Source: Oncomelania hupensis
Taxonomy: Eukaryota; Mollusca; Gastropoda; Littorinimorpha; Pomatiopsidae
Assembly: GCA_036898135.1 (NCBI GenBank)
Contig: CM072527.1
Location: 2,178,373 to 2,242,372 of the forward strand
DNA: 64,000 nt
Direction of reading: 5' to 3'
Shown here: positions 1 to 10,580 of the stretch, piece by piece
Numbering within the stretch: position 1 is the first letter of the stretch
How the letters are laid out: the number at the start of each line of letters is the position of its first letter
The notes under the pieces: generated by a model
Database searches by the model: none
What the model was told of the DNA's origin: nothing
What the model saw: only the letters and a program-made list of their open reading frames with translations
Position numbers and translations under genes: made by a program

Positions 1-62
1 TCTCTGTCTGTCTGTCTCTCTCTCTCACTCACTCACTTTTCCATCTCTCTCTCTCTCTCCTC
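1..62. repeat. CT-rich low-complexity tract
   Basis: A run of CTCT, CTGT and ACTC units fills the first 60 bases and is cut by the window edge. It is simple-sequence DNA with no coding sign. Confidence 0.8.
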
Positions 63-273
63 ACTCCTTTCTCTCCCAACTAGTTGCCAATAAAGTGCCA
101 AAACCTAGCCTTCCATCCAAGGTTAAACATGATCGCTAGAAGTTACGGATACTCTTGCGGGAGTTGAATTTCCATTGAATGCCTACGTAAGACTTTCCGC
201 GACTAATAACGACCAGGACCCATAAACGATGACAGCCAGCAAGATGAATAGGTGATTCTGGAATACTAGCGAC

Positions 274-846
274 CAAAGCCTGAATTGAATCCCAAGAGCA
301 TTCAACAAGTAGAATGGATCCGCAATAGCAAAAACAGAAAATGGATACTCGATCGCCCAGCGGTAGATAGCACTACAGTCATTTAAATTATAAATAAGAA
401 GGGTGGGATCTGACTGCGTCTGTTGGTGAAACGAATCGGCTGCTCAAACGGTTAATTCTCAAACGGTTAATTCTCAAACCACCTACCAGCGACCCTGTAA
501 TATCTTCTTTTACATGGAAAAATACAATCCTGTAACTGGGAAGACATTAATATAGTCCTATTTTATTGTATGCGGAACATTCACCAATTATAAGCCTCTA
601 TCGTTTCCATTTAAGGGAAGGTGACATGTTCGTCCTTACACTGTTTGAGAATAAACCGTTTCAGCGGACGATTCGTTTCGCCAACAGACGCAGGCTGATC
701 CCACCAATCCCATTTATAATACAAATGACCGTAGTGTTATCTACTGCTGGGCGATCGGAGATCCACTTCATTTTTTTCCTATCGCCGATCCATTCTACTT
801 GGTTAATTCCCCTGTGATTGAATGAACTTCCTAGTGCCCCTTCTTT
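274..846. mobile_element. Foldback-type inverted repeat (about 205-bp arms)
   Basis: Bases 274-480 and 640-846 are reverse complements at roughly 80% identity by eye. Shared blocks include GTAGAATGGAT, GATCGCCCAGC and CGTCTGTTGG. The spacer of about 160 bp shows no coding sign. The short ORFs across the arms are a by-product of the repeat. Long arms around a short non-coding centre suggest a foldback or non-autonomous DNA transposon, but I saw no target duplication and cannot name a family. Confidence 0.6.
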
Positions 847-849
847 CCC

Positions 850-1420
850 TGGGGACCACCCCTCTCCCACAGGGTGCTGTCGGACTGTATTCTCAGGTCT
901 GCTTGGAACCACGTGTTCTGATATCTTGGTCCTACCTGACCCGGACCTTCTTATAGGTGGGCTCCAGTTGACCCTCGTAGGTCCTGGCCACCCCTACCGT
1001 AAAGAGACTCAGTGTTTTGGCAGGACTCAGTAGACCTACATGTAAGTCCTGGCCTGCCTACCCTCTTTCACCGATGCTTCTCGGTCCCGGTGCCCAGGGG
1101 CCGGGTCGTACTTCTTCGTTCTTGTGAACGACTTTCGCTCCTCGGGAGCATGGCTGCAGTTGACCTCTCAGTCCTCGCCCTCACCTACCGTCCACAGACC
1201 TTGGGAACTTCTAAGTATAACTATTAAGGCTCACAACTACCCTCAACGTGCTCATGAGGGGCGGGGCCACCGTACCCACTGAAAAATAGAATTAAAACAC
1301 GTTTTTTGTGGTGGTGAAGTGAAACCATCAGCAGCCGTAAAAATATAAATTCTTGACACGTCTGACTGAAATTTACGAAGATCATTTTAAAGTAGTGGAT
1401 TAGTTTTATTTATTCTTCGC
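850..1420. other. No recognisable feature
   Basis: Moderately GC-rich DNA with short overlapping ORFs and no recognised motif. A CCTGGCC/CCCTCG-rich pattern recurs at about 960-1200, which may be a degenerate repeat. I see no gene here. Confidence 0.4.
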
Positions 1421-1424
1421 AGTC

Positions 1425-1735
1425 TAGTGGATCGCCACAAAGCAAGATCATCAGCAAAGGCCATCAAAACAATGCCCTCGACAATTCTGTATTCCACATC
1501 ATGCAGCATTGTGCTGAAAAGCAAAGGGGAAATGATGAATCCCTGGGGTACACCCATATCTATCTCAATATCCCAACTCAGATGTCCCTTCCATTTTACT
1601 CTAATAGATCAGTCAGATTTAAATGCTTTCAACGCACTAAAGCAGTGTCCATTTGTAATGGTGGGTCTATTGTTAATGGACTCTGCACAATGGAATGCTA
1701 TTACCCACTCGTCGTTGTCTGCGGGGATCGGCTAG
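1425..1735 (-). pseudogene. LINE reverse transcriptase fragment (Jockey/I-type)
   Basis: Read on the minus strand, about 1570-1430 encodes GVPQGFIISPLLF followed about 30 residues later by MAFADDLAL. These are RT motif B and the catalytic motif C with its two aspartates. Upstream, 1735-1575, frames with stops carry further RT-like residues. The piece is short, interrupted by stops and lacks both ends, so it is a relic. It probably belongs with the RT fragment at 3060-3345 and the ORF1-like fragment at 5105-6190, both on the same strand and in the right order for one dismembered LINE. The clade is uncertain. Confidence 0.65.
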
Positions 1736-1741
1736 TGTAAT

Positions 1742-2856
1742 CATCCTGTGACTAATCTTAATACATTTATAAGTTTAGCTCGGTCTGTGTTAGAATGGGG
1801 TTACAGAGATAGGGAGAAAAGTGTAATAGCTTCACTGACACACTAGCTCTCGCACGGCTATGAAACATAGGTAGTCCAGCCACTTGTTAACAGTAAATAT
1901 CACACATTTATTTCCTCTACTCTATACATAATTCTCTAAACACTTTCTTAACTTATATGTCCAAATTCACTTCGAATAGTTCGTTCCTTGGTTCTATGCT
2001 GCTACTGTTCTTGATACTTGCTCATGTCTCATCATTGGGCTATTTGTTCTGTCTGGCCTAATGTTGGGTTCAGGAGAGTGGACTACCGCACAGTCCTTCT
2101 ATGTCAGTGTGGGTGCACGCTTTCGGTGTCACTTAACTGCAGTTGAGGTGTGGTGATGGTGTCTCCTCCTTTGTTGTAGCCTATAGGGCTATCGTAGTTC
2201 AGTGCTAGATGCTCCACTGCAGGTCGAATGTCAAGGGTGACGTTTAGTGGTCGTCCTCCAGCCTGCTCATCTGCAAAATATGAGACGAATTTCTGCAACA
2301 CCGTGTTTACTAAGGGTGTGCAGAACGTCTCACTGATGGCAGAAAGAGCCCTCGGTGATAGCTCCACTATATATATATATATATTTAAGCGACGAACAAT
2401 CTCTTATGTCCGTGGTCCACTGGAATCTCCACTCTAATTCCTATACATATGCACATCATGGCTAAACTAAAACGCATGGAGAAGTAATTACCAATGTACA
2501 CATTCTCCGGTCCAGCCACTGGTCTGCAAGAATACACATAGGAGAAACAACAGTGGGTCCGTAGGGGATACTTCATGGTGGCGAAAACGGTCGCGTGTCC
2601 GCCACGTGTTCAAGCAAAGTTTGACTAACATTCACAAATCTAAGCGTGGCAAAACTTCACAAACATAATACAACAATAACATCAATAAAGCGCGATGAAA
2701 CAAACGATAGATCATTTACCTTTTTGACAATGTCAGGCTGTGGCTATACTAGGTTGAATTGAATTTCACCAGTCCCTGCTTTAATCCTCTGCTAGCGATA
2801 TTTCAGAGCGTGTCTCCGTCTCGTGTGATAGTTACATGTAGGCACAGAATGACTAC
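1742..2856. mobile_element. Unidentified insertion flanked by 10-bp direct repeats
   Basis: The sequence CTAGTGTAAT occurs at 1732-1741 and again at 2857-2866, enclosing about 1115 bp that separates two pieces of the same minus-strand LINE. The left end begins CATCCTGTGAC; near the right end, read in reverse complement, is CATTCTGTGCC, a weak inverted match. A short (TA)n lies near 2371. A minus-strand ORF of 87 codons (2104-2367) has no recognised motif. It looks like a transposon insertion of unknown class. Confidence 0.4.
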
Positions 2857-3059
2857 CTAGTGTAATGGTCAGCAAAAGCCCGCGAAAACTAGACTACAAG
2901 TGGCGCCTCTGGCGGGTGTCCCTGGCCCTACGTCAGCTGAATGAGGTCACTGCCTAACTGAGCCAGCGTTAGCGTACACATGCTTAGCACACAACTGATT
3001 TGCGTCGTCTGCTTGGCATCGACTTTAATTTACAAAGGCTACAGCAGGCTGAACTATTT

Positions 3060-3345
3060 ACGGTGTGAAGTCTTCGTGCAGGGTCTCAATAGCCTTCTGT
3101 GACACCATTAAGACCAATATTAGCCAGTTTACTTAACAGTCTGGCGTTCCAAACCTGGTTTCACGCTTTGGTAATGTCGAAGAAGCAGGCAAAGAGCACA
3201 GAGCACTTTTAAAAGTCTCCTCGCGTTCCTGATGCGCTCTCCCAACTTTACCAGGTGGTCAGAAACCTCGCTTAGCCCTGAAACCAGCCTGGAAAGCAGG
3301 AATAAGATTGTGTGCTGCACACAAATGTTCCAGTCGTATTGTTAT
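3060..3345 (-). pseudogene. LINE reverse transcriptase fragment, N-terminal palm
   Basis: Minus-strand translation gives FQAGFRAKRGF, then DHLVKLGERIRNAR, then in shifted frames a palm-like segment ending in VWNA-type residues and LSKLANIGL. These match the region of Jockey/I-type RTs between the QxGFR motif and the first catalytic aspartate. At least two frameshifts and stops make it a relic. It lies just downstream, in minus-strand terms, of the RTE insertion at 3385-5055, so it is probably the continuation of the element whose ORF1 is at 5105-6190. Confidence 0.55.
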
Positions 3346-3384
3346 AAGCCGTGAATATACTTTGTCTAAATGAAAGTTCCTAAT

Positions 3385-5055
3385 CCTATCCTATCCCATC
3401 CCGTAAGTCGGAGGTCGTAGGGGCTCCACAGATGATCATAGAACCAGCGCACTCCATCTTTCCCTGTCCTCAGCAATCCTCAAAGCTTCGCTCAGTGTCA
3501 AACAAGTCCATTCTCGAATGTTGTCCTCCAACCTCTTTTTTGGTCTTCCTCTTCTTCCTCCTTGCACCGTGCCTTGCATGATGATCTTTGCAAGGCTTGA
3601 TGATCTGGTGACGTGGCCATACCATCGAAGTTTTCGTTTCTTCACCACTGTAAGGGGTCATCGTGTTTTCCAATGGCTTGTGTGATGGTCTTTCGAATTT
3701 TGTCGTGGGTGATGTGCTAGGTATAGGAAATGCCCAAAAGTCTTCTGTAGCACCTCAACTCCATGCTTTGTATTCTTTGTTGTAGATCTGCTGTGAGGGT
3801 CCATGTTTCGCAAGCGCGCGTATAGGAAGATGGAAATGACAAGGGAGCGTAGCAGTCTTGCCTTGGAATATAAACTGATTGTTCTGTCTTTCCAAATGGG
3901 CTTCAACCTTGTCAGGGCAGCAGTTGTTTGTGCAATCATGGAGAGGACCTCCTGTCGGGACCCATTGTCTGATTCAATGGCTCCTAAATATTTGAAGCTA
4001 TGCACTGTGTTGAGGGATTGGCCTTGGACTTTTATGTCCGTGTTGATGCCATTGGTGTTGTTGGTCATCATTTTGGTCTTTTCCGCACTTATTTCCATTC
4101 CATAGGCTCTGGAGGTGGTATCAAGCCTCTGTTCCAGCTGTTCAAGATCTTGTTCCTCTCCAGCCAATCCATCAATGTCATCCGCAAAACGAAGGTTGGA
4201 GATTGCTCTACCCCATATGCTGACTGTGCCTTCGTGATCTGCAAGAGCATTTGACATGATGCGCTCTAGGAAGATGTCTAAGAGTGTTGGAGAGAGTAGG
4301 CATCCTTGACGCAAACTGATTGTTGTTCTGAACCAGTTCCAGATGGCGCTGCTGTGGAGGACTGCACTGGTAGCCTTGTCATACAGGCATTTGATGACTT
4401 CAATAATTTTAGGGCTGATGTTGTACGCTTTCATGGTTGCCCACAGAGCTGCACGCCAGACTCGGTCAAACGGCTTCTTGAAGTCTATGAACACATGATA
4501 TATATGTTATTGATGCTGTAGGTATTTCTCGTAGACTATTCTGAGGTTGAAAATCTGTTCAGTGGAAATTCGCCCTGCCCTGAATCCTGCTTGTTCTTCA
4601 GCTATGATTTGTTCAGCTTGGGGTTTCAACCTGTTGAGTATTATTTTCAGGAGGACCTTGCTGAGATTGTTTATGAGGCTGATGGTGCGGTAATTTTCAA
4701 ACTCCTGAAGATTACCTTTTTTTGGAAGAGTGATGACAAGCGACTAGGTCCATGGTGTAGGCCACTCCTCACTCTGCCAGATCTTGTTACAAATAATGGT
4801 GAGTGCGTCAATCATCACTTCTTCTCCTGCTTGAAGCAGTTCCGCGGTTATGTTGTCCACTCCCGCTGACTTCCCTTTCTTCAGCGATTGCACTGCTGCC
4901 TCAACTTCTTCTGGGAGAACTTCTTCTTCTCTGTTCTCGGGACATTCTAAAACTGATGGGTCTGCGTTTGGTGTGTGGTTGTAAAGGTCAGAGCAGTACT
5001 CTGTCCATCTGTCCAAGACTTCTTGTTTTTGTTTGGTTCTTGTGCAAATGTCCTG
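3385..5055 (-). mobile_element. RTE-clade LINE, 5'-truncated, degraded
   Basis: The minus strand carries the C-terminal two thirds of an RTE-type endonuclease/reverse transcriptase, from the linker (DRWTEYCSDLYNHTP, near 5020) through motif A (FIDFKKPFDRVW), motif B (RQGCLLSPTLL), motif C (LRFADDIDGLAGEE, near 4190) and the C-terminal KRKLRWYGHVTRS and GGRRGRPKKR segments. The longest open piece is 3658-4494 (278 codons); the rest is spread over other frames, so it is a pseudogene. The 3' end, near 3390, has the short GGATA-type tail seen in other RTE copies here. The APE domain is absent. The 5' junction near 5055 abuts a gag-like ORF1 fragment, suggesting insertion into another LINE. Confidence 0.85.
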
Positions 5056-5104
5056 AGGAACAAAGGCAGCCAGAGCGGCCAAAACGTGTTTCAGTGCATG
5101 AGAG

Positions 5105-6190
5105 GCACCGGACGCCGGTGGGTGAACTACCACAGGGGACCGCCCAGCGATTGTTCCCACACGGCTACTCTCTCAATCGTTCCAGGCTTGCCGCCAGTTG
5201 CAGCAGTTCGAGCTGAAGATTTACATCCCCGTCCGGGAACTTCCACACCCTGTGCGACATGCACCTGGGTAGTCAGAGACTGGACTGTGTTGACAAGGGA
5301 AGCAACTGTCTGGGAAAGGCTGGAGATCATATGCTCCAGTCGCGTGATAACATTCATAGGATATGCCCATGATACCTCTGAGGTAAGTTTGTACTGGGAG
5401 CGGTCGACTTTCGGGGACCCTCGTCTTGAGCAGCCCCCACTATTCCCGTGCGACGGACCTGCCGAAATCGCACAAGCCGAGGAGGACGCGCGTCCTCCGG
5501 GGCGTTTTGCGCGGTTGAGAGCTCTACGGGGAACCGTCCATCTCGGACCGTTTGGGTCGATCCGGCAACCGGCAGTAGGACTGTATGAACTTCACCAGGA
5601 AATGCCACGGATCCCAGTTGGGCTTTGGCTAGGCGGAAAACCTGTGCCCGGGGCATGTATGTCTCCGCTCTCAGTTTAGCAGCCAGAGATCTCTCTCTGC
5701 GAGCGGGGCAGTTTTGGTTTGCCACCGTGTGCCCCTCCACCACCCATTCCCACATCCTCCCGGCAAATTATGCAAGTGCGTTTAGTGGCCTTGCATTGGG
5801 CCCCTGAATGTCCCCTTTGCCCACAAGAGCGGCAAACCTGGTGTTTGGATTTGCGATTCTTTATCATGTGGCCATATCTCTTGCACTGGAAACATCTGTA
5901 AACAGGGACGACATATGGGGCCACGGAGTACTCCCTGCGATTGAGTTAAAGGACAGTGGGCAGGGCCGAAGCCTCCATCCTGACCCGGCCGGAGGTGGAA
6001 GGCTCGCCGCTGAAGACCACCAATTCTTCCCCCTCTCCCTCGGCATCACTCACGGAAAAAGGGCCTTCTTCAACAAGAGGACAGACTTCCATTTTCCCAA
6101 TGGCTTCCGATAAGGAAGAGTCAGTCATGTGTTCTCTTCCTACATGGAGTAGGCGGGTCGTCCAGAGTAGTGCTTTCCGATGTAGCATCT
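5105..6190 (-). pseudogene. LINE ORF1 (gag-like zinc-knuckle protein) remnant
   Basis: Minus-strand ORF 5676-5924 contains CFQCKRYGHM, CRSCGQRGHSGAQC and CIIC, a CCHC zinc-knuckle series typical of ORF1 proteins from Jockey/I-type LINEs, which bind the element RNA. The frame before it (5946-6188) is acidic, and the frame after it (5127-5357) gives a hydrophobic-heptad segment, MNVITRLEHMISSLSQTV, that may be a coiled coil. The pieces sit in different frames, so the gene is broken. It ends where the RTE element begins near 5055-5100. Family level is sound; exact clade is not. Confidence 0.6.
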
Positions 6191-6203
6191 AACTGAGAAG
6201 TTA

Positions 6204-6603
6204 CAATGGGCTCTATGCACAAAGGCGGTCACGTGCTGCGGGAATAACACAGCGTGCTCAAGTTTGAAAATGGTGAAGTTCTGTGCTGCGTTTGGATGCT
6301 CTAACTCCGACGTAAAACCTTTATGCAAAGAAAAGAACATTTCCTTTAATCGATTTCCACTGAAAGATGAAATACTGATGAACTCTAAACTGAATGTCAG
6401 TGACAAATCGCTCTTTAAAAAAAGCCTGTCCCCTGAGAATAATTTGTCTGTAATCAATATTGCACGAATGTGCTATGTTCAAAACATCACAATATCCCCA
6501 AATGTCGGTAAATTAAAAATTTTTAAGCAGCATTGGAGTCATGACCGCTTTGTTATTCCCGCGCCACGTGACCATGCATCCGACTTGTGCATAGAGCCCA
6601 TTG
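6204..6603. mobile_element. Short inverted-repeat element carrying a THAP fragment
   Basis: The 400-bp unit starts CAATGGGCTCTATGCACAA and ends with its exact reverse complement. The similarity extends about 50 bp into each side through GGTCACGTG and GCGGGAATAAC blocks (6204-6254 against 6541-6603). Between the arms is the start of a THAP domain. THAP domains are the DNA-binding heads of P-element transposases, so this is plausibly an internally deleted P-superfamily element. I did not find an 8-bp target duplication, so the outer boundaries may be wrong. Confidence 0.6.
6270..6378 (+). pseudogene. THAP domain N-terminal fragment
   Basis: The frame from 6270 reads MVKFCAAFGCSN and then ISFNRFPLKDE. 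This is the opening of a THAP C2CH zinc-binding domain: the first cysteine pair, then the (F/N)RFPLK segment. The later CxxH half and the AVPTIF-like box are missing; after about residue 36 the frame continues without THAP features to 6725. In intact THAP genes an intron often follows this segment, so the fragment may be one captured exon. It lies between the arms of the inverted-repeat element. Confidence 0.6.
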
Positions 6604-7040
6604 CGCGGCGCGCAGGTAAGGCCCATTGCGCACGATGCGTCAGTCGTCTGCAAAACTCTGACGTACGACCCGTCGCGACCTCAGTACTGACACAAGGTCC
6701 ATGCGGCGCGTCCGAACGACGATAGACCCAGTCCTATTTTCGTGCATCGAGATGCTGGCATTGACCAATCAGAACGTGGTTTGCGTCCTTGACTTTGCAA
6801 TTGAAGAAATGGCGGACAATACAACACAACGGCCGTACCCACCATCGTCTCTATCGTCACCTCTGTCGAATTTCCTCCTCATCTGCTACTAAAACAACTA
6901 AATATGGCAAACAATCTTTTCTCTCACTATTCTCCGAACTGCTCGAACTCGGATTGATTGGCCATAGCTGTCACAACATGTACGTAGCGACAATTCATTC
7001 ATTCATTTATTAAATTAGATGTCCCCGGAAACAAACGCAT
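6604..7040. other. GC-rich to AT-rich stretch, possible dead promoter
   Basis: CpG-containing DNA with a second GCCCATTGCGC near 6624, a CCAAT box in ATTGACCAATCAG (about 6760) and an ATG in good context at 6810 opening MADNTTQRPYPP. The frame closes after 27 codons and nothing downstream continues it. It resembles the head of a gene or autonomous transposon but cannot be assigned. Confidence 0.25.
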
Positions 7041-7044
7041 TTTT

Positions 7045-7397
7045 TTTTTTGATTTGAGATTTTAACAACTTTATTATCACCGAGGTGAAATTCGGGCACT
7101 TTCATTTTTGAAAGTACAGCAGCCTCAAGTGAAGCGCTTTACCCAAGGTACATGCTGGGTGTGTTCTTGTCACCGGCACTCACCCGTCTAGGACATGAGC
7201 GTCAGGATCTTTAAAGTCCGTTATGATGGAATGCATGCGACTCAGACTAGACCTCGGTTTATACTTTTATCCGAAGGAATAGGAAACGAGAGTAAAGTGT
7301 CTTTCCCAAGGACACAACACAATGCCCCGGCCTGGGCTCGAACTCGGGACCTTGAGTTCCGCAAGCCAACGCTCTAACCACTCGACCACCGCGCCTC
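7045..7397 (-). mobile_element. tRNA-derived SINE
   Basis: On the minus strand from 7397 the sequence begins with a tRNA-like head: box A GTGGTCGAGTGG and, about 40 bp on, box B GAGTTCGAGCC, the internal RNA polymerase III promoter. The body then contains GTGTCCTTGGGAAAGACAC, a block I recall from several invertebrate SINEs, and it ends in an A-rich run (poly-T on the plus strand near 7040-7050). Length is about 350 bp. The head does not continue into a proper acceptor stem, so this is a SINE and not a tRNA gene. Confidence 0.75.
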
Positions 7398-8225
7398 CCT
7401 ATATATGCATAAGGCAGCTTCATAGTGAATAAAGAAGTTATGTAGAAGCGGAGCGCTCGAGGCGGTAGCTAAAATGAAGGGTGCAGACGCGCAGACAGGA
7501 GGAAGGTAGGTCGCTCGTGAATAAATGGCGATGTGCCCAAGGGTCCAGCAGCTACGCCGTGCGAAGAGGGGGTGGACTAACACTGAAGATAGCTGGCGGC
7601 GTAACACGCGGTTCTCCACAACTCAGGTCAGGAAGTCCAATCGTAGAAAAAGATGAGGGGCAGCCTGGGAGAGGAACGACGACAGCGAGGCATCGAGGCG
7701 CCAATCGTAGCCCAGCCGCCGCCGCCGCCCAGTCGAAGGAGCCCAACAGGTAAGAAAATGAAATTTGAAGGAAGAAGTGGAGTGTCGGTTCGGCATCTAC
7801 CACAGGTGTCTTCGGACAACCGTGAACAATCTCGACCGCAAAAGAAGTTCCTCCCAGTTGGCAAGATAAAGTGGAAGTCCTCCGACGGAGCGGGTAGCGC
7901 ACCCGTGGGTCTGACCGCCTCCTAGAGCAGGCCTGCCACCAGCCTGCTCGACTCACTGCCACCGAATCGGGGTGGGATGACAGGCAGACATGTAGATTAA
8001 CGTCCCCGGACACGCTTGGAATATAAGGAGAGGAACAATTGAGCGAGCCGCAGCGAAAACCAAATTCCGCCTCGAGACTTTCCCAATATGGAAAGTACAT
8101 AAGAAGAGTTTAGGGATGAAGACGCGCGTTTGCAATCCACGGGCGCAAGCAGCAAGCCCTGCGTCTACTGAAGTATGGAGGAAGGCGCAAGAGATTGACG
8201 CAACGTAAGCAACAGGCCTAAGCGA
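7398..8225. other. Unassigned GC-rich region with a 90-codon ORF
   Basis: Between the SINE and the RTE element. Plus-strand ORF 7653-7925 is rich in Arg, Ser and Pro (a PPPPPSRRSP run) and matches nothing I know. It could be leader or upstream-ORF sequence of the RTE element that follows, but I have no motif to show it. Confidence 0.25.
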
Positions 8226-8780
8226 TTGCCTCTGACCGAGCCGTCAAGGTCAATATTATTTTTTGCTATTGGTGAATCTTTTCTGCAGTTTGTCCTGGAC
8301 AAACTGCAAGACCCAGAGGTGACAGAAATATTTCAGGCCACAATTGGAGGGAAATTTGCACCACTGCTTATTTTGGGAGCTAGTGAAGTAGATGTCAACA
8401 CCATGACCACCATCTTCAACTCAGCTGTGACAGATGCAGCCACGGAGATCCTTGGCAAGCACCGGCCAAAGAAGAAGCCGTGGATCACACCTGAACTTTT
8501 GGACCTGTGTGATAAACGAAGAGAGATGAAAAAGAAAAAAAACACCTCATAGGGAGCTGATGCCTACCCAAAAATCAACTATGACATCCGAAAAGGCACG
8601 TCTCAGCAAAGGAGAACTGGATAGAAGATCAATGTTAGGAAATAGAGAACAGTCTGAACAAGAACAACAGCAAGAAGGCCTACCAGACTGTGAAGCGGCT
8701 GACAAGTGTTAAACAGCCCAAGGTCTCCACGATCCAAAGCAAGTCTGGCATATGCCTAACAGATGGATAGATGGACAGAC
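8226..8780 (+). mobile_element. RTE LINE, left part (split by LTR element)
   Basis: Plus-strand frame 8226-8552 reads VLDKLQDPEVTEIFQATIGGK, then KHRPKKKPWITPELLDLCDKRR. This is the linker between the endonuclease and RT domains of RTE-type proteins. It continues in broken frames through KAYQTVKRLTS and ends at ATGGACAGAC. The protein resumes at 17109 after the LTR retrotransposon with TDYCSDLYNHTP, in exact register. The N-terminal APE endonuclease is absent, so the copy was already 5'-truncated. Confidence 0.8.
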
Positions 8781-10389
8781 TGTCACAAAGAGAGGGGTTG
8801 GGGGGATGGGGGTAAGCTCTTAATCTCTCGCGCTGTATTACCTCCTTTGTTAGGCTAATGATGCGATGACATTCAAGAGATTAATGCTAGGCCAACTAGA
8901 TAGATGAGAGACAGTCAGGGGATAGACGAGAAAGATGGTAGACTACACTAGTTGAGAAATTCGAATACAAAGGCCAGTCTGGGTAGGTGCGATTTCTAAC
9001 TACTTGATTTTATTAAATTGAATTGGGTAGTCTACGTTGAGTAATTCTAAAGTGGGTCACGGGATAGCGTCTATATCAGTAGGGAGTAGCTCGGAGATAT
9101 TCTGGGTGGTCGATTTCTGGGGTACTAGTGCTACTGTGGACTGATATCATCACAGGGCAGGAGTGTATCTGTATGGTTCAGAGTCTCCCTGATAATCTGG
9201 CGAGTGGTGATTCTCGTAGGTCAATAACTTAGCTGGGTATTGAAGGGCGGCGGTTGATCCAAGATAGTCTGGGTGGTCACTTGACCAGGCTTGCGTGGTT
9301 TCGGTAGCAATGCGGGTTAGTCGGTCACGCGGTGACGCAATGACAGAGAGTCAGTCTTGTGGGAGGTACAGGTGCAGAATTCAGCTTTCGTTGCTAGCTG
9401 TCTAGGAGATGATGAAATTCAGAGTAACGCTTCTCGTTGACTCCCTGGGTTGTCAGGGGCCTGCAGCGGGTCAGCGACTTGGAGATGATACAGGGCCGGG
9501 GTAATTCGCCCGGTACAGGAGCCGTCTGTAACGCAATACAGACTCTGTATCAGCGGGGGATAGGTATATTCAGGATTCAGGGCCTGTGGTGCATTTTACC
9601 CATTCAGATTTCAAATTGGTCTGGCCAGTCAAGAGTTGACCGGCGCATTCCAGCAATCCAACAATGCAACTAGGTTTACAGGGCCATAGTGGAGTTTATT
9701 GGCAGCCGCTAATATATGATACCTTCGGCGCACTAAGATGGGGTAATGGCAACAGGGGCGAATATTTATACAGTGGGGCATGGTGGAAAGCAAATGGAAT
9801 AGGTACAGGGTAAAGGGGTTGTAGGCAAGGGCTGTACTGGGGACGTTAATCTATGTGGGGGCAGCATGGCATGGGATATTTACACATGGGGCTAACATGG
9901 AGCATACAAGTATAAATTCAAACATGTCATGGGGCATATACAAGGTAGAAAATATGTGCAAGGAATAAATACAAGTCACAGCAACACATCAAGGCAAAAC
10001 TATAAACATGAACATACATATCGACAGGACATATGAACATGTTGGGCGAACGACGGGTGATGGGTCTGCTACATGACAAAGAGTAAGTCTCCTCTCTTAC
10101 CTTGACTAAGACGGGTGGAAGCACACGAGTACTGCCGTAGCTCAGAGGTCGCCCGGTGATGGAGACGTGTCTTCGGACAAGTTGTGGCTTCAAGGCTGGA
10201 GGGTTTTCGACTGACGCCGAGTCTAACGGCGTGTCAGGCTTTAACAGGGGATCCCGGAGGGGCGGGGCTTAAGCTAGTAAGCCAGCGCGCGTTTTAGGGG
10301 TGACTGGATGTGTGGAAAGTGTAGCTGGCTGCGTGGGAGGAATGACTGGTGGCAGCCTAGCTCAGAGGTCGATTGCACGCCTCGTCACA
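8781..10389 (-). repeat. 3' LTR (1609 bp)
   Basis: The same length as the partner at 15500-17108, with three visible differences, all transitions, at 9324, 9590 and 10241 (partners 16043, 16309, 16960). ORFs inside it (9437-9673 plus; 9927-10193 minus) recur in the partner but show no protein features and are probably chance. Confidence 0.93.
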
Positions 10390-10411
10390 GAGGCCCCCCC
10401 AAGGAAAAAGG
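10390..10411 (-). other. Probable polypurine tract
   Basis: Next to the inner edge of the 3' LTR the minus strand reads CCTTGGGGGGGCCTC. The G-run is the best candidate for the purine-rich primer of plus-strand DNA synthesis. It is impure, with CCTC between run and LTR, so the assignment rests mainly on position. Confidence 0.45.
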
Positions 10412-10580
10412 CGAGGTCGTAGGCCTCGACTGAGACGCGGCCAATCAGCTCTGAGGTCGGCTGCCGGGCGAGACGATGGTTTGAGATGATCCGGGTGATG
10501 CGGGGCGATGCAGGGTTCCGGGTAGTAGATGGCGGATGCCCAAGGCTGGGGTCCGCGGAGCTGCCGGGTCTCGGCTACGG

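Noticed and set aside
3803..4105. Plus-strand ORFs across the RTE copy
   Set aside because: Antisense shadows of the minus-strand RT.
5354..5755. 133-codon minus-strand ORF as a host gene
   Set aside because: Lies within the LINE ORF1 remnant and overlaps its zinc-knuckle frame; no domain of its own.
7340..7397. tRNA gene
   Set aside because: Boxes A and B are present but the acceptor stem does not close and SINE body plus A-tail follow; it is a SINE head.
9437..9673. 78-codon plus-strand ORF, repeated at 16156-16392
   Set aside because: It lies inside the LTRs, which are identical because they were copied together; no protein motif and opposite to the element's coding strand.
9927..10193. 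88-codon minus-strand ORF, repeated at 16646-16912
   Set aside because: LTR-internal with no motif; its repetition is explained by the LTR pair.
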